DNA from: Salvelinus alpinus
Taxonomy: Eukaryota > Chordata > Actinopteri > Salmoniformes > Salmonidae
NCBI RefSeq assembly: GCF_045679555.1
Contig: NC_092094.1
Location: 33,102,655 to 33,166,654 of the forward strand
Length of the DNA: 64,000 bases
Reading direction: 5' to 3'
Below the pieces are notes generated by a model, which saw only the letters and a list, made by a program, of their open reading frames with translations, was not told the DNA's origin and made no database searches. Both the position numbers and the translations under genes were made by a program. This document shows, one piece after another, positions 27,331-39,300 of the stretch (its first letter is position 1; every line of letters begins with the position of its first letter).

Positions 27331-27984
27331 CTGCACTGAACTATGGAAAAACCTGTATCAACGTTCACTGACATACTGTAGCAGCACCGACATTTGCACC
27401 ACAGATTGTGTTTATTTAAGTGTAACAGAGTAAACTAATGGCACTTCTTCCGAAGAATGTATGCAATGTCTTTTTTTAATTAATTTTTTTATAAAACAGC
27501 TTTGTGATGGAATCCATTTTAGTACAAAACTCAGACTGGAAATAGTCACATGGTCAATGTCTTGTATGAATGAGGGGCTTCTGTAATAACAGGATATATG
27601 TGTCCCAATAAACTGTATCTATGTCTATGGAAAATCGAATAAATAAAAGTGTACCGTCTGTTGATACAGAAACAACATGCTGCATACTTTAATAGCTATA
27701 TTCCAGTCATTACTTATGAAGGACAAATAATGAAGAGAAATTATAGATAAAACGTATCGGTTCTCATCGGCCATTGGACATTACACAACCATTACACAAG
27801 TTGGAAATCACAAAACAATGAGTGGTTTGGAAGGAATCAGTGACAGTGGCTAACTCTGCAAGCATTGCAAAGCATTCACTATCCTGCTGTTCAGTGGAGT
27901 GGATGTGTGGTCCCAAATCTGGGATTAAGGGGTTAATGATGAACATTCAAAATTGGCCATGCTGTCAATGATGCATGATATGTG
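27331..27984. other. Region downstream of the FKBP8-like gene
   Basis: Possible extended 3' UTR; no other gene or element ends seen. Confidence 0.4.
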
Positions 27985-29075
27985 CAGCGCTCAAAACAAC
28001 TGTTAACTCGGAACTGCGGAAACTTGACTTCAGTGAGTTCAAGTCAACTGGGTAATCGGGAATAAATGAGCTCCGACTGGGAAAATACATTTTGAACAGT
28101 CAATCTCGGAATTGTAAATCCACCCTCTTTCTAGAACTACGACCTGAAGATTAATGATGTCATCATGATTCAACCTTGTTTTTTTCCGAGTTCCCATGAA
28201 TCCAAAGAATTACAGATTTTGATGACAAAATTGGCCCACGAAGGACTGCCGCGCCACCTTCCTGTTCAAGTGAGCACAGCACAAGGTGAGTCCAAATGTA
28301 TTGTATGCTGCTGCATAAATTATGTAATATGCCAGGGAGATATGTATACTGTAGCTAAGAAAGTAATACTAAGTATGTTGTGTAGTAAGATGTTAGTATC
28401 CCATGTGCCTCACCTAAATAATTTGGTACATTTATCTCTCTTAATTTCATCTACTGTTCTGACTTGGTGGTGCAAATGTAGCCTATAACCTGTTTTAGAG
28501 AAATGTAATCATTGAATATTGTAAGAGCTTTTATTGTCTGCTTAAATGCCCCCTTTATGTAACCAACGGTTCTGACTTGGTGTACAGGTAAAACACTAAG
28601 AACGGCCCATGTTCTGAATTCTGTCGCTGTAAGTTTCAAAAGTGCTAAACAAATAGTTATATTGACTACGTCCATCCTAACTCGCATATTAATGTCATGA
28701 TCGAAATTACGGATCGCCTCTTATCCGCTTGTCCTCCCCTTATGGCATAGTTTGTACATCTCAATTGTCATTAGAAACCACATTTGTTTAAGCAAGTCAG
28801 CCATATCAGCTATGTTTTTTTTAAAGGCAGTAAATGAGGCTCAATTAACTCTTTCGCTGCCATAGAAGGCTCAACTGATAGCCAGGTGTAGTGGTGGTAA
28901 GATGTTGGGACTGCTGTTGGGACAGGACTATGTAGGCCCTAACAGTTTGTGGGCACCGTTTGTCACTGTTATAGTGCAATTAATGTATTGTTTAGTGTTG
29001 TGTAGTGGCTTTGCTGGCATGCATCCCACTTTAGTTTTTTTGCCCCGCCAAGATTTACATGGTAAAATCACCACT
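27985..29075. repeat. Unresolved dispersed repeat sequence
   Basis: The left part (about 27990-28290) carries two inverted-looking GAACTCGG / CCGAGTTCCC type blocks. The right part ends AAATCACCACTG (about 29075), a hAT-like terminus. I believe both parts belong to repeats common in salmonids, but the boundaries and the matching left end could not be established from this sequence alone. Confidence 0.35.
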
Positions 29076-29084
29076 GATCTCGAC

Positions 29085-29315
29085 CTGTGTGCACCTACAT
29101 TATAAACTGTCATTCATGGGCTAGGTTGTAGCAACCTCATGATGGGTATAGGGAAAATTTGAGTATCATGTAGTAGCCTAAACCTATCACTGTTACATTG
29201 AACTGGGTGAATGAAATATGAATGACAGTCATCCAATATGCTGTAATATAAATAAGGCCCTGCTCATGACAAAAAAATGGTCCTCACTCATCTTAAACGG
29301 CACTGACCGCCACTG
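29085..29315 (-). mobile_element. hAT-like element, left-end fragment in inverted orientation
   Basis: On the minus strand this starts CAGTGGCGGTCAGTGCCG (29315) and continues with ATATTGGATGACTGTCATTC and GGGTATAG...CAACCTCATGATG complements. It matches the left 200 bp of the hAT element at 9114-10203 in reverse orientation. Confidence 0.75.
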
Positions 29316-29737
29316 CTGTAGCTATAAATTCTACACTGAATCTACACTGAAAGCCAAGCGCACCTCGCAAAGTGGCCAATCAGAAACTAGGGTTTAGCAG
29401 CGCTGTGAACTGACCAATCAGCGACGCGGAGTAGCAGACTGTTCTGAGAGTAGTTTTCGTTTTCAATAACGCAATTCAGCTTCTAAAACTGGCTTTTGAG
29501 CTACTCTTGCAGCGAGACAGTGTATGGTGGTTGGAAGAGCGGGCTTGTTTGAAATGGAAAAGCGTTGCGGTAGCTTTTGATAAAGAAGAACATCAAGACA
29601 AAGCAGCTGCTTTAAAAGTGGGATGCGCTGTTGAGCTCTACACCCCGAGGGGTTTGTGCTGATTGTACGGAATTTGTGACAGATGGTTAAATGGCGTCCC
29701 TTGAGAAGGCAAGAACAAGATGTGTCATGAGAAGTGC
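29316..29737. other. Non-coding interval, no gene seen
   Basis: Contains a short GC-richer stretch, but no exon or element end was recognised. Confidence 0.4.
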
Positions 29738-30618
29738 AGTATTATCACAAGGAGACGTATACGTACTCCGGGAGTGTGGTGCCAGGAATATAACCTCTCA
29801 CTCAACATCAACAAAACAAAGTAGATGATCGTGGACTTCAGGAAACAGCAGAGGGAGCACCCCCCTATCCACATTGACGGGACCGCAGTAGAGAAGGTGG
29901 AAAGCTTCAAGTTCCTCAGCATACACATCACTGACAAACTGAAATGCTCCACCCACACAGGAGGCTGAAGAAATTTGTCTTGGCACCTGAAACCCTCAAA
30001 CTTTTACAGATGCAAAATTAAGAGCATCCTGTCGGGCTGTATCGCCCAGAACTGCAGGGCTCTCCAGACGCATCACCAGAAGCAAACTACCTGCCTTCCA
30101 GGACACCTACAGCACCCGATGTCACAGGAAGGCTAAAAAGATCATCAAGGACAACAACCACCCGAGCCACTGCCTGTTCACCCCGCTATCATCCAGAAGG
30201 CGAGGTCAGTACAGGTGCATCAAAGCTGGGACCGAGAGACTGAAAAACAGCTTCTATCTCAAGACCATCTGACTGTTATAGCCATCACAAGCACATTACA
30301 GGCTGCTGCCTATGTACATATACTTCAAATAACTGCCCACTTTTAATAAATGGAACACTAGTCACTTTAATAATGTTTAAATATTTCGCATTACTCATCT
30401 CATATGTAAATACTGTATTCTATTGTATCTCAGTCTATGCCGCTCTGACATTGCTCGTCCATATATTCCATTCCTTTACTTAGATTTGTGTATTGTTGTG
30501 AAATTGTTAGATATTACTTGTTAGATATTACTGCACTGTTGGAGCTAGAAACAAACATTTCGCTACACCCACAATAACATCTGCTGAACATGTGTATGTG
30601 ACAAATAAAATTTGATTT
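29738..30618 (+). mobile_element. Rex1-like LINE 3' fragment
   Basis: Degenerate C-terminal RT in several frames: NLSLNINKTK-like and DFRKQQREHPPIHIDGT sequence (about 29790-29880), FKFLSIHITDKLK, then TYSTRCHRKAKKIIKDNNHP and GTERLKNSF (to about 30270). A 3' UTR follows, ending in ATAAAATTTGATTTGG. Gaps and stops are numerous. Related to, but distinct from, the LINE at 18843. Confidence 0.8.
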
Positions 30619-30634
30619 GGAATACGGAGGAGAA

Positions 30635-32045
30635 ATGGAAGGAAAGAGGCAGAGGAGGTTTAAGAGAGATTGAAGAAGAGGGTGAGCTTAAGTCGTTTAA
30701 AAATGGCTGGAAAAGGGAGATCGTTTGAGAAAGAAGAATGGTAGAAAGTATAAGCAGAGTGAGCTGAAGACAGAAGGAGAAATGGAAGTGAATGAGGGAG
30801 AAGTATTACAGGTGGTAGGTGTGTTGAAGTTCTCAGAGCCGAAACTTGCACCGAGGGTCAGGATAAAGATGAGTCCGTGACATTAGTTTTTGGGAAAAGT
30901 GGACCCTTGCCTTTTGGCTGATCCATTTGTGGTTTCAGGGTGGGTTAAAACAGAGTTGGGTGCTGTGGAATTGGTGAGGGTAACCAGAAGTGATCTTGTG
31001 GTTATTGTTTGTGCTTCTGCTGGTCAGAGTGAGAAGGCACACCGCGTTAAACTAATGGGGGCAAGAAATGTGAATCGTTTTGCTCAAGAAAAGGGTGCCA
31101 TTGAAAGGAGTGATTACTGGCGTAGCAGTAAATGTAAAAGTTGACCAACTGAATAGTTGTGATGCTCGATGTTTGGTGCAACGCAGACAGGGTGGCATGA
31201 GTGGTGAAACAGAAGTCATTGTCTGTTCTTTTGAGTTTTGATGTTGATTCTTTGCCCGACAAAGTGATGTTAGGATATATAAGTTATCATGTACGAGCTT
31301 TTGTGCCGAATACATTACCTTGTGACAGGTGTCAAGCTTATTGGCATGTGGCAGCAGTGTGTAGGAGGGAGGTTCCTAGGTGTGAGAAGTTTTGCAGAAG
31401 AGCATGAGACAAAGGAATGTTTAGCATTGGGGAAAGTAGTGGTATATGTTAATTGTAAGGGTGCCCATGGGGCTGGGGATCAGAAATGTCCCGTGTGAGA
31501 GGCAGGTTGAGGTTTCCATGGTTTGTGCAGAAGTTGTCATATGCTGAGGTATTGAAGAAAGTAGAGGAAGATGGGTCAAGGGGGAGGGATCCTGAGAGGA
31601 GTGGTGTGTAGTAGATCTGTACCAGTACAGAGGGATCGGTCAACAAGTGATATATGGTTCAGTAAGATTAGATTTTTAGCATTCATAGCAATGGTTATCA
31701 ACTGTACTGCAGGGATGGAATGTAAAGTCGCAGAAAATGTAGTTTGTGGTGGCAGCTGCAGATTTATTTGGGTGTGCGAGACTTGACATCAGAAGAGTTA
31801 CATGGTGTGTTAAGTGGTGGTGTCCCATCCTTTCAAGTTGTTGACCTAGGTAGTACTAGAGGTAGTACTAAATATATTTAAATAGTGGAGCAGGGTGGTG
31901 TTATTTTTTTGTGAGTATATTGTTAGATGGTAGGGTATTTGTTCATATATATTTTTTAAGCAAAGTATAAGGGAGTTGTACTCCAGTTTAGTAGGTGGCA
32001 GTAATGAAACATTTATTGGATGCCAACCGCCGATAAACCTCTTCG
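30635..32045 (+). mobile_element. Retrotransposon gag-like relic with CCHC knuckles
   Basis: Heavily broken frame. At 31300-31500 it reads PCDRCQAYWHVAAVCRR and RCEKFCRRAHETKECL followed by VYVNCKGAHGAGDQKCPV, i.e. two to three zinc knuckles of the LINE ORF1/gag kind. The next block reads QKLSYAEVLKKVEEDGS, then YLGVRDLTSEELHGVLSGG. The 3' end (AGTAGGTGGCAGTAATGAAA ... GATGCCAACCGCCGATAAAC) lies about 140 bp before the serf2 start codon. No RT follows, so it is a deleted or non-autonomous copy. The exact family is not established. Confidence 0.65.
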
Positions 32046-32187
32046 AAGAAGTAGCTACTCTCGCGATGTCTCGTATCAACCCGTTCAATTGCCGTGACGC
32101 ACATCAAATATTGTCGGTGCACAGCTGCCAGGCTTGGTTGATTGGCACCCTTCTCCACACCGTCAGCTAGAAACCATAAACAACAAA

Positions 32188-35100
32188 ATGACAAGTGAGT
32201 ATATCCGATGAATATTATATTTTTTAACGATTATGTGTTACTTGGCTTACGTTGTGTTTGTTTGCAGTTTGGCTAGCTAGCTACGCATCTCACTTTTTCT
32301 TGGCCTGTCAAGCAATGCCATCAGACAACGTGGCTAACTAGCTATGTTTGAAATGTTTAAGTCATGGTTTACACCATACGATTTTTTAAAACCATTAATA
32401 GTATGAAATGTAGCTATCCTTTTACCATTTATTACCTGATAAAAGCTCTGATTGTGGTTATAATGTGAAACGTTCCAACAGGAATCTGTTCCAAAAACTA
32501 TGTAAATAACAAGGTTGCCAAAGTTCTATAGCGGCAAAGTTGTATAGCGGCAGACTAAGATGCCGGGTAGGGAGTGGGCTAATTAATTTCACGTTTTTTC
32601 CGAAAAAAATGTCTGTCCTCACTCTGGTAGCCTATGGACAAACCATTAAGAATAAGCTACGTGGTGAGTTGTTGCCTATTCGGCAGCTAGTTGGGTGAAT
32701 TGATCATGCTACTTTGTATGCGTTGTTGGCAACCTTGTACTTTACGTTTTTGGAACCGATTCTTGTTGGAACGTTCCACAGATTTTACCCACCCCTGATG
32801 TGTAGATAACAAGCTAACGTTAGCATGCTAACTACACATACTGTAGAATATTTATACAAATATTTGGTCGTTAGCTGCCTAGTAAGTTAAACCCTTCAAG
32901 TGCCAAGCACAATAACAAACCTGTATTTATATTAACTATTAGGTCAGCTACCAAACTGTCAACGTACATAGTTGTAGGAGGGACTAGCTGGCCACTAAGA
33001 AATACATGTACATGCTGTCTAGACTAGGCACGCGCCTGTCCGCATGTTGATTTTGTACATCCACACCAGCCGCGATCTAGACATGCAGGTTGAAATATCA
33101 AAACGAACTCTGAACCAACTATATTAGTTTGGGGACAAATCGAAACATTCAGCTAGCTTGCTGTTGCATTGCGTTATTTTACCTGAAAAGCACAAGGTCA
33201 TTTTCCTGGATCTTTGGGTCACAATCATGTTCTCTACTCCTACATTCAATCCAGATATAATGGTTAACTAAGTTTCTACTACCTGTATGAATGTTCCATG
33301 TATTTTGAACTGTTACCAGATTAATATGTAAATTATTTGGTTAAGAGTTTTGATATTTCAACCAGCATGTCCTGATTTGCTTCTGGTGTGGATGGACAAA
33401 ATAAACATGCGCATGCTGGGTGTAGTGTGCATGTAATGCTTTGAGTTGAGTAAACTCATCAGTATACATGTATATACACCTTAGCCAAATGCATTTAAAC
33501 TCAGTTTCACAATTCCTGACTAAAAATCCTTGTCTTAAGTCAGTTAGGATCACCACTGTATTTTAAGAATGTGGAATGTCAGAATAAGTGATTTATTTCA
33601 GCTTTTATTTCTTTCAACACATTCCCAGTGGGTCAGAAGTTTACATACTCAATTAGTATTTGGTAGTATTGCCTTTAAATTGTTTAACTTGGGTCAAACG
33701 TTGCAGGTAGCCTTTCACAAGCTTCGCACAATAAGTTGGGTGAATTGTCCCATTCCTCCTGACAGAGCTGGTGTAACTGAGTCAGATTTGTAGGCCTCCT
33801 TGCTCCACACACTTTTTCAGTTCTGCCCACATTTTCTATAGGATTGAGGTCAGGGCTTTGTGATGGCCACTGCAATACCTTGACTGTTGCCATTTTGCCA
33901 CAACTTTGGAAGTATGCTTGGGGTCATTGTCCATTTGGAAGACCCATTTGCAACCAAGCTTTAACTTCCTGACTTGAGATGTTGCTTCAATATATTCACA
34001 ATTTTCTTCATGATGCCATCTATATTGTCTAGTGCACCAGTCTCTCCTGCAGCAAAGTACCCTCACATGCTTCACGGTTGGGATGGTGTTCTTCAGCTTG
34101 CAAGCATCCCTTCTCCCTCCAAATACAACGATGGTCATTAGGGCCAAACAGTTCTATTTGTTTCATCCGACCAGAGGACATTTCTCCCCCCATGTGTAGT
34201 TGCAGTCTCGCTTTTTTATGGTGGTTTTGGAGCCGTGGCTTCATCCTTGCTGAGCGGCCTTTCAGGTTGTCGATTAGGACTCGTTTTACTGTGGATAGAC
34301 ACTTTTGTACCCGTTTCCTCCAGCATCTTCACGAGGTCTTTTGCTGTTCTGGGATTGATTTCCACTTTTCGCACCAAAGTACGTTCATCTCTTGGAGACA
34401 GAACACGTCTCCTTCCTGAGCTGTCCCATGGTGTTTGTACAGATGAACCTGGTACCTTCAAGCGTTTGGAAATTGCTCCCAAGGATGAACCAGACTTGTG
34501 GAGGTCTACGATTTTCTTGGCTGATTTCTTTTGATTTTCCCATGATGTCAAGCAAAGAGGCACTGAGTTAAGGTAGCCCTTGAAATACCTCCAATTGACG
34601 GCTATCAGAAGCTTCTAAAGCCATGACATCGTTTTCTGGAATTTTCCAAGCTGTTTAAAGGCACAGTCAACTTAGTGTATGTAGACTTCTGACCCACTGG
34701 AATTGTGATGTTGGAAAAAGTATATGTCCTGACTTTCCAAAACTAGTTAACTCGTTTTACAACCACTCCACAAATTTCTTGTTAAGGACTCCGACCTAAG
34801 TGTATGTAAACTTCTGGCTTCAATTGTAGCTAGCTGTGTAATCACTACTCAAATTGACAGTACACTCAAATTGATTTTCTCAGGGGGAAATCAGCGTGAC
34901 CTTGCTCGTGCTAAAAATGCCAAAAAGCAAGGGAATGACAAGGGAAAGAAGGCAGATGATGGCATGTCTGCAGCTGCAAGGAAGCTTCGGTAAGTCGTGC
35001 GCAATGAACAGTCAATTCTAACTAGTTTGGGCTATTAGGACGTTTTCCTGGTATAGTAAGGAGTTGTCCACAATTAAGACAAGCCTGAGACCAGACCTTG

Positions 35101-35562
35101 AATTGTCGGGCAGAAGCTAACGTTTGCATCAGGAAAGTTCAACCTTTACAAGCAAGAATGCTGAATAAAATCACTACCGGTTGTCTGTGCGGATGGTCCT
35201 ACAGGTAGGAATGTATAATTATCAACTTTTCAAAGCGCTGGTAGTGCATTGATGTATCACCTGAAGCATGTGCACTAGACACATGCATACATGGTTCTGC
35301 TCAGGCGATATTCAACACACTACTAGTGCTTTGAAAAGTTAATGTAATCATATTTTCCGGTGGATATCTCATTCATAACTGCATGGACAACCAGTGAAGT
35401 ACTTTAAAATTGTCTTGTAGAGCTTGGACATTTTCCAAACATGCATGACACCTTCTGTTCAGTCTGACCACTCATTTTGTCTTCCTTAGGGATGCAGAGA
35501 TAATGCAACAGAAGCAGAAAAAAGCCAGTGACCCTAAGCTGAGTGACGAGAAAGCCAAATAG
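32188..35562 (+). CDS. serf2: Small EDRK-rich factor 2 (SERF2), complete
   Basis: Three exons: 32188-32194 (ATG ACA A), 34884-34989 and 35490-35562 (stop TAG). Splicing gives a 61-residue protein starting MTRGNQRDLARAKNAKKQ, with KGKKADDGMSAAARKLRDAE and EIMQQKQKKASDPK, ending SDEKAK. SERF proteins are very small, highly charged, largely disordered factors that bind RNA and promote amyloid aggregation. The length and the MTRGNQR / MSAAARK / IMQQKQKKA blocks fit SERF2 rather than the longer SERF1. The tiny first coding exon and GTGAGT donor are typical of the family. Intron 1 carries a palindromic repeat and a Tc1 (33467-34826). The gene converges with rasef. Confidence 0.93.
33020..33425. repeat. 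Palindromic MITE-like element in serf2 intron 1
   Basis: CCACACCAG ... CATGCAGGTTGAAATATC (33061-33100) pairs with GATATTTCAACCAGCATGTC ... CTGGTGTGG (33351-33392), and weaker matches extend the arms outward. The arm is shared with the left half of the Harbinger-like element at 59587 (GGTTGAAATATCAAAAC and AATTTGGGGAC blocks). Confidence 0.7.
33467..34826 (-). mobile_element. Tc1-like transposon, degraded, in serf2 intron 1
   Basis: The right end CTAAGTGTATGTAAACTTC ... CAATTG is followed by TA (34827-34828). The left end has lost its outer about 20 bases and starts at the inner repeat (CACCTTAGCCAAATGC). The transposase on the minus strand starts at 34543-34541 and is broken several times; FQMDNDPKHTSKVVAKW and [12 protein letters not shown] are readable. 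Same family as 19701-21331 and more deleted. Confidence 0.88.
35222..35345. repeat. Short hairpin in serf2 intron 2
   Basis: AACTTTTCAAAGCGCTGGTA pairs with the complement TACTAGTGCTTTGAAAAGTT around a non-palindromic centre of about 80 bp. Confidence 0.65.
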
Positions 35563-35878
35563 CAGCAGGATTCTAATATCAAGATGTTACCTATTGATTA
35601 GTTGTTTTTTTGTCCCATGCTCTGGGGTACAAAACCAGTTTGTAATTTGTGGTGGAGGTTGTACTGTAGTTTGAGAAATGAATGGTTTTGAATGACTAAT
35701 GCTTAAGCCTACTTGAAGGTCTAATGTTTAATCAGTATTTACAATGTAAACAGGAATTTCAAACTCAGAATTATAAAACAATCCTGTATTTTTGTATTCC
35801 CTCCTAGATTTTAAATGCAACTATTGGTTTTGTTTTCTTACTTTTTATATTAAGGATGGGCATATACAGTGCTGATGA

Positions 35879-35884
35879 AATAAA
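35879..35884 (+). promoter_or_regulatory. Candidate serf2 polyadenylation signal
   Basis: AATAAA about 320 bp after the serf2 stop. A second AATAAAAT lies near 35948. Both fall between the serf2 and rasef stop codons. Confidence 0.55.
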
Positions 35885-36319
35885 GAGATTCAATCTGTGG
35901 TACTTATCTAACAAATTATAATTTACACCTGTACAGAAACTTTAATCAATAAAATACAATTAGCAAACGTAAAATGTGATCATGTTTAACCACAGCAGTC
36001 TCTTGCCTGAGCTAAAACTGAACTGTTTTTCAATATGAATGCAGTCAATTCCTGAGAGATGTACAACAGTCCCATTCTAAATACATTCATTAAACATCTC
36101 TGGAGATCTACATGCTCCAGACCAGTTATGTGCAATGTTCAGGAGAGTCCAGAACTAATACATTTATCAGGAGTTGACTATTTAAAATATGAATTGGACA
36201 TGCATTAATACATTTAGCTAACTTTAGTCACCTCTGTTATACATATTTAGCTGTGGTGCTAAAATAGAGCCCATAGTCTCCAGTCAGATGCATTTCCCTC
36301 TGGTGATGAGTCTCCATGG

Positions 36320-39300
36320 TTATAATCTGCAGCAGTTAGCTTTCTTTGGACCACTTAAACTCAACTTCACCTGTGATTCCGATTGCCGTCTCAGTTTCAC
36401 ATTTTTCTTAACTTCTCTGTTGGGGGGGGAAAGTTCTTAGTTATAGTTTGGTATTCATTGTAGGGAAGGGGGTTTTACAATTCTTACCTTGCCAGGTGAA
36501 GTACTGCCTCCACTACATTAGTTCCAGCTTTGGCACTAGTTTCACAGAACAGGGCATTGTATGTCTGAAACATATGGTAATATTGTGATTAATATTTAGT
36601 TGATAGACCCATGAACATCTTATTTTGACAGGTAAAAAGAGGTTGTACTCTAGCCAGCCTTTCCCCGTCGACAGTGCTGACACAGCTTCCCTCCGGTCGA
36701 TCTTCCCGCAGGTCCACTTTGTTCCCAATCACACACATTGGGAGTTGCTCATCCCTAGATTCCTGGGATAACAAGGGCAGTTCGTTCTTTAAGTTCCTGA
36801 TTTATGGATGCTGATAGCTGTGTTAAAGCCCAAAGTTGTCATACCTGTGGTATACGGTCTGATTTACCACGGCTTTCCGCCAAAATCAGGAGCCAAATAC
36901 TGCTAAGACCATTATGGCCTCAATATAGTAACTCATAAAATGCATTCTGCCTATAACACAGCCGTTTAGTAATTATTTTGGAATCCCATTCCATGGACCA
37001 TTAAACCCCTCAACTGTGAATGGTACCTGAATCTCTCCCATCCACTCTCTGACATTAAGGAAGCTGCTCTCAGAAGTGACATCATACAGCAGTAAGACTC
37101 CATGGGCTTTACGGAAGTAAGACCTGGCAATACTGCGGAACCTACAGGAACAGGGAAATCCCATTTTGCTATTGACATTACATGATCTTTTGGAATCTGC
37201 AGCACTTCAGATTAACAGCCACATCCACCAAGGACACATTATGGGACCACACCTTTAAGGCTTTTAGTATGTCAATGCAGAAGCCACAGCAAGAGGCATT
37301 TATTTTTTGCTTGGCAGCTCAACTAAATGGTATGACTTTTAAATCAGTTCAGCATTTGTTTAATTAGAGCAACACCATAAGGACTAACCAAGGCTTTTAG
37401 AATGTAAATGTACACAAACATACCTCTCTTGTCCTGCAGTATCCCATATCTGGAGGTTAGTTTTTTCTCCATCCACCAACATCTTCTTGATTTGGAAATC
37501 AACTCCTAAGAACAACATTATGTAAGGGAAATGCACTTTCTGCATTAATTATTACACTACAAAACTGTACTTACCCAAAGTCGTCTGAATATCTCCCCTG
37601 AACTCATTGAGACTCAACCTCAATAGAAAGCTTGACTTCCCTGATCCTGCATCTCCTGCCAAAACTAACCGGTACATGGGAGCAGGGCCACCAGTGTCAA
37701 CCATGTCTGCTTCGGTTGGCTGAGGACCAAGTAGCATCACATAGTTATGAATAATACAGATATGCGAGCAGCATATGCCAATTCCACATAAGTCTCCCAA
37801 TACAAATGTCTTACGGAATCTCAGCTCATTGCCTTACCTTTATGGGGAAAGCAGACAAGCGTCTCCGGATGGACGAAGCAATAGCGAGAGCTTTTCTGGG
37901 AGATACAGACAGTGTTGACCGACTTACTTCTGATTTCACGTCTGATATCTGGTGCAGAAATAGGTAAATTCATGTATTAGCATGTGACATGTACTAATAA
38001 AAATAGTTGGTCAAACCTTTGTTACCCTTACCTCAATGTCTGAGGGCACATATGAATAACTGTGGTGTACGGTTTCTGTCGAGACATCACTGTCAGACTC
38101 GCTGCCTGAGCTTTCAGCGTCCATAGGCAGGGACACACCACTGTCCAGGTATCTATCAGCCCAGCTGGCTACATGGGAGTAGGTCCTTTTACTTGAGTCC
38201 ACAGCTGTGTTCTCTCCCCCTGAACTGGACCAAAAATAGTAATGAAAAAATAAACATAAGTTAAGTGGTCAATTCACATCAATCAATAGGTCCAGATTTC
38301 TAGGATAACAATATATAGTATGTGTACTTTATAAGTGTGCTTTGTCGAACTGGCTTCATTCTTCGAGCTGCGATTTCATTGTCGGGGGATAGCTGTGGGG
38401 AGATTTGTAACACTTTTGTAAACAAAGAAACTAAAGCAGTGTAGAGAAGCCTTATAAAAGTAAATATAAGGGGAAATATGAGTCTACCTTCAGTGAAAAC
38501 AACCAAGACTTACCCTCTTACTTGATGCCACATCGTTGACTAATGCAAAGTGCAAGTCATCATTGCTGTCATACAGCTTTTTGTTCATGACCCTAATAGG
38601 AAGGAGTCAATGTGGAGAACATGTCATATGCTTTACTAATCTTTTAGCCTGTCACCTTCCATTAACAATGAGCATAAGGTGTGCACTGCACGGATGTGCA
38701 TGCATGACTCAAAGCCATGCTTGACTTATACAACACAAACAATCGTCATGAAAGGGCATACTAACCAACAATCGGATCAGACAGACTTACTGGAGTATTT
38801 CAGTGTGACTGGAGTAGGACTGGTATTCTATAACCATCTTTTTCAGGTCATCACTTTCTCTGTGAAAACAAATTGACAAATGCAACATTTGTGCCCTGTA
38901 ATCAACAGAGTTGGACATGATCCATTTGACCTGAGAATGAAGTCTGATCTCACCTCTCATGTTGAAGTTTCTGGTCTGCATACATGTTCTTCAGCTTGTC
39001 CATCTCTACCTGCAGAATGGAGATGTTTGTCTGAGCTTTGACGAGAGAAGTCCGTAACTGCTCATTTTCCTGAGGAGAGCATGCAGAACATTACTGGAAA
39101 GTGTACAAGAAATAATGTCAATGAACTCAAGATAGTTGTCCGTCTTCAATTGATCCAACGTACCAGAGTCACTTCACATATTTTATGGTGTAGTTTGTCA
39201 ACATCCTGCCTGGAATTGTTGAGTTCAGATTCATCTTGGCACTAAAATGAAAATGTTTCCATTTATTTCACATGAATCATAAATGTGATTATGCATCACC

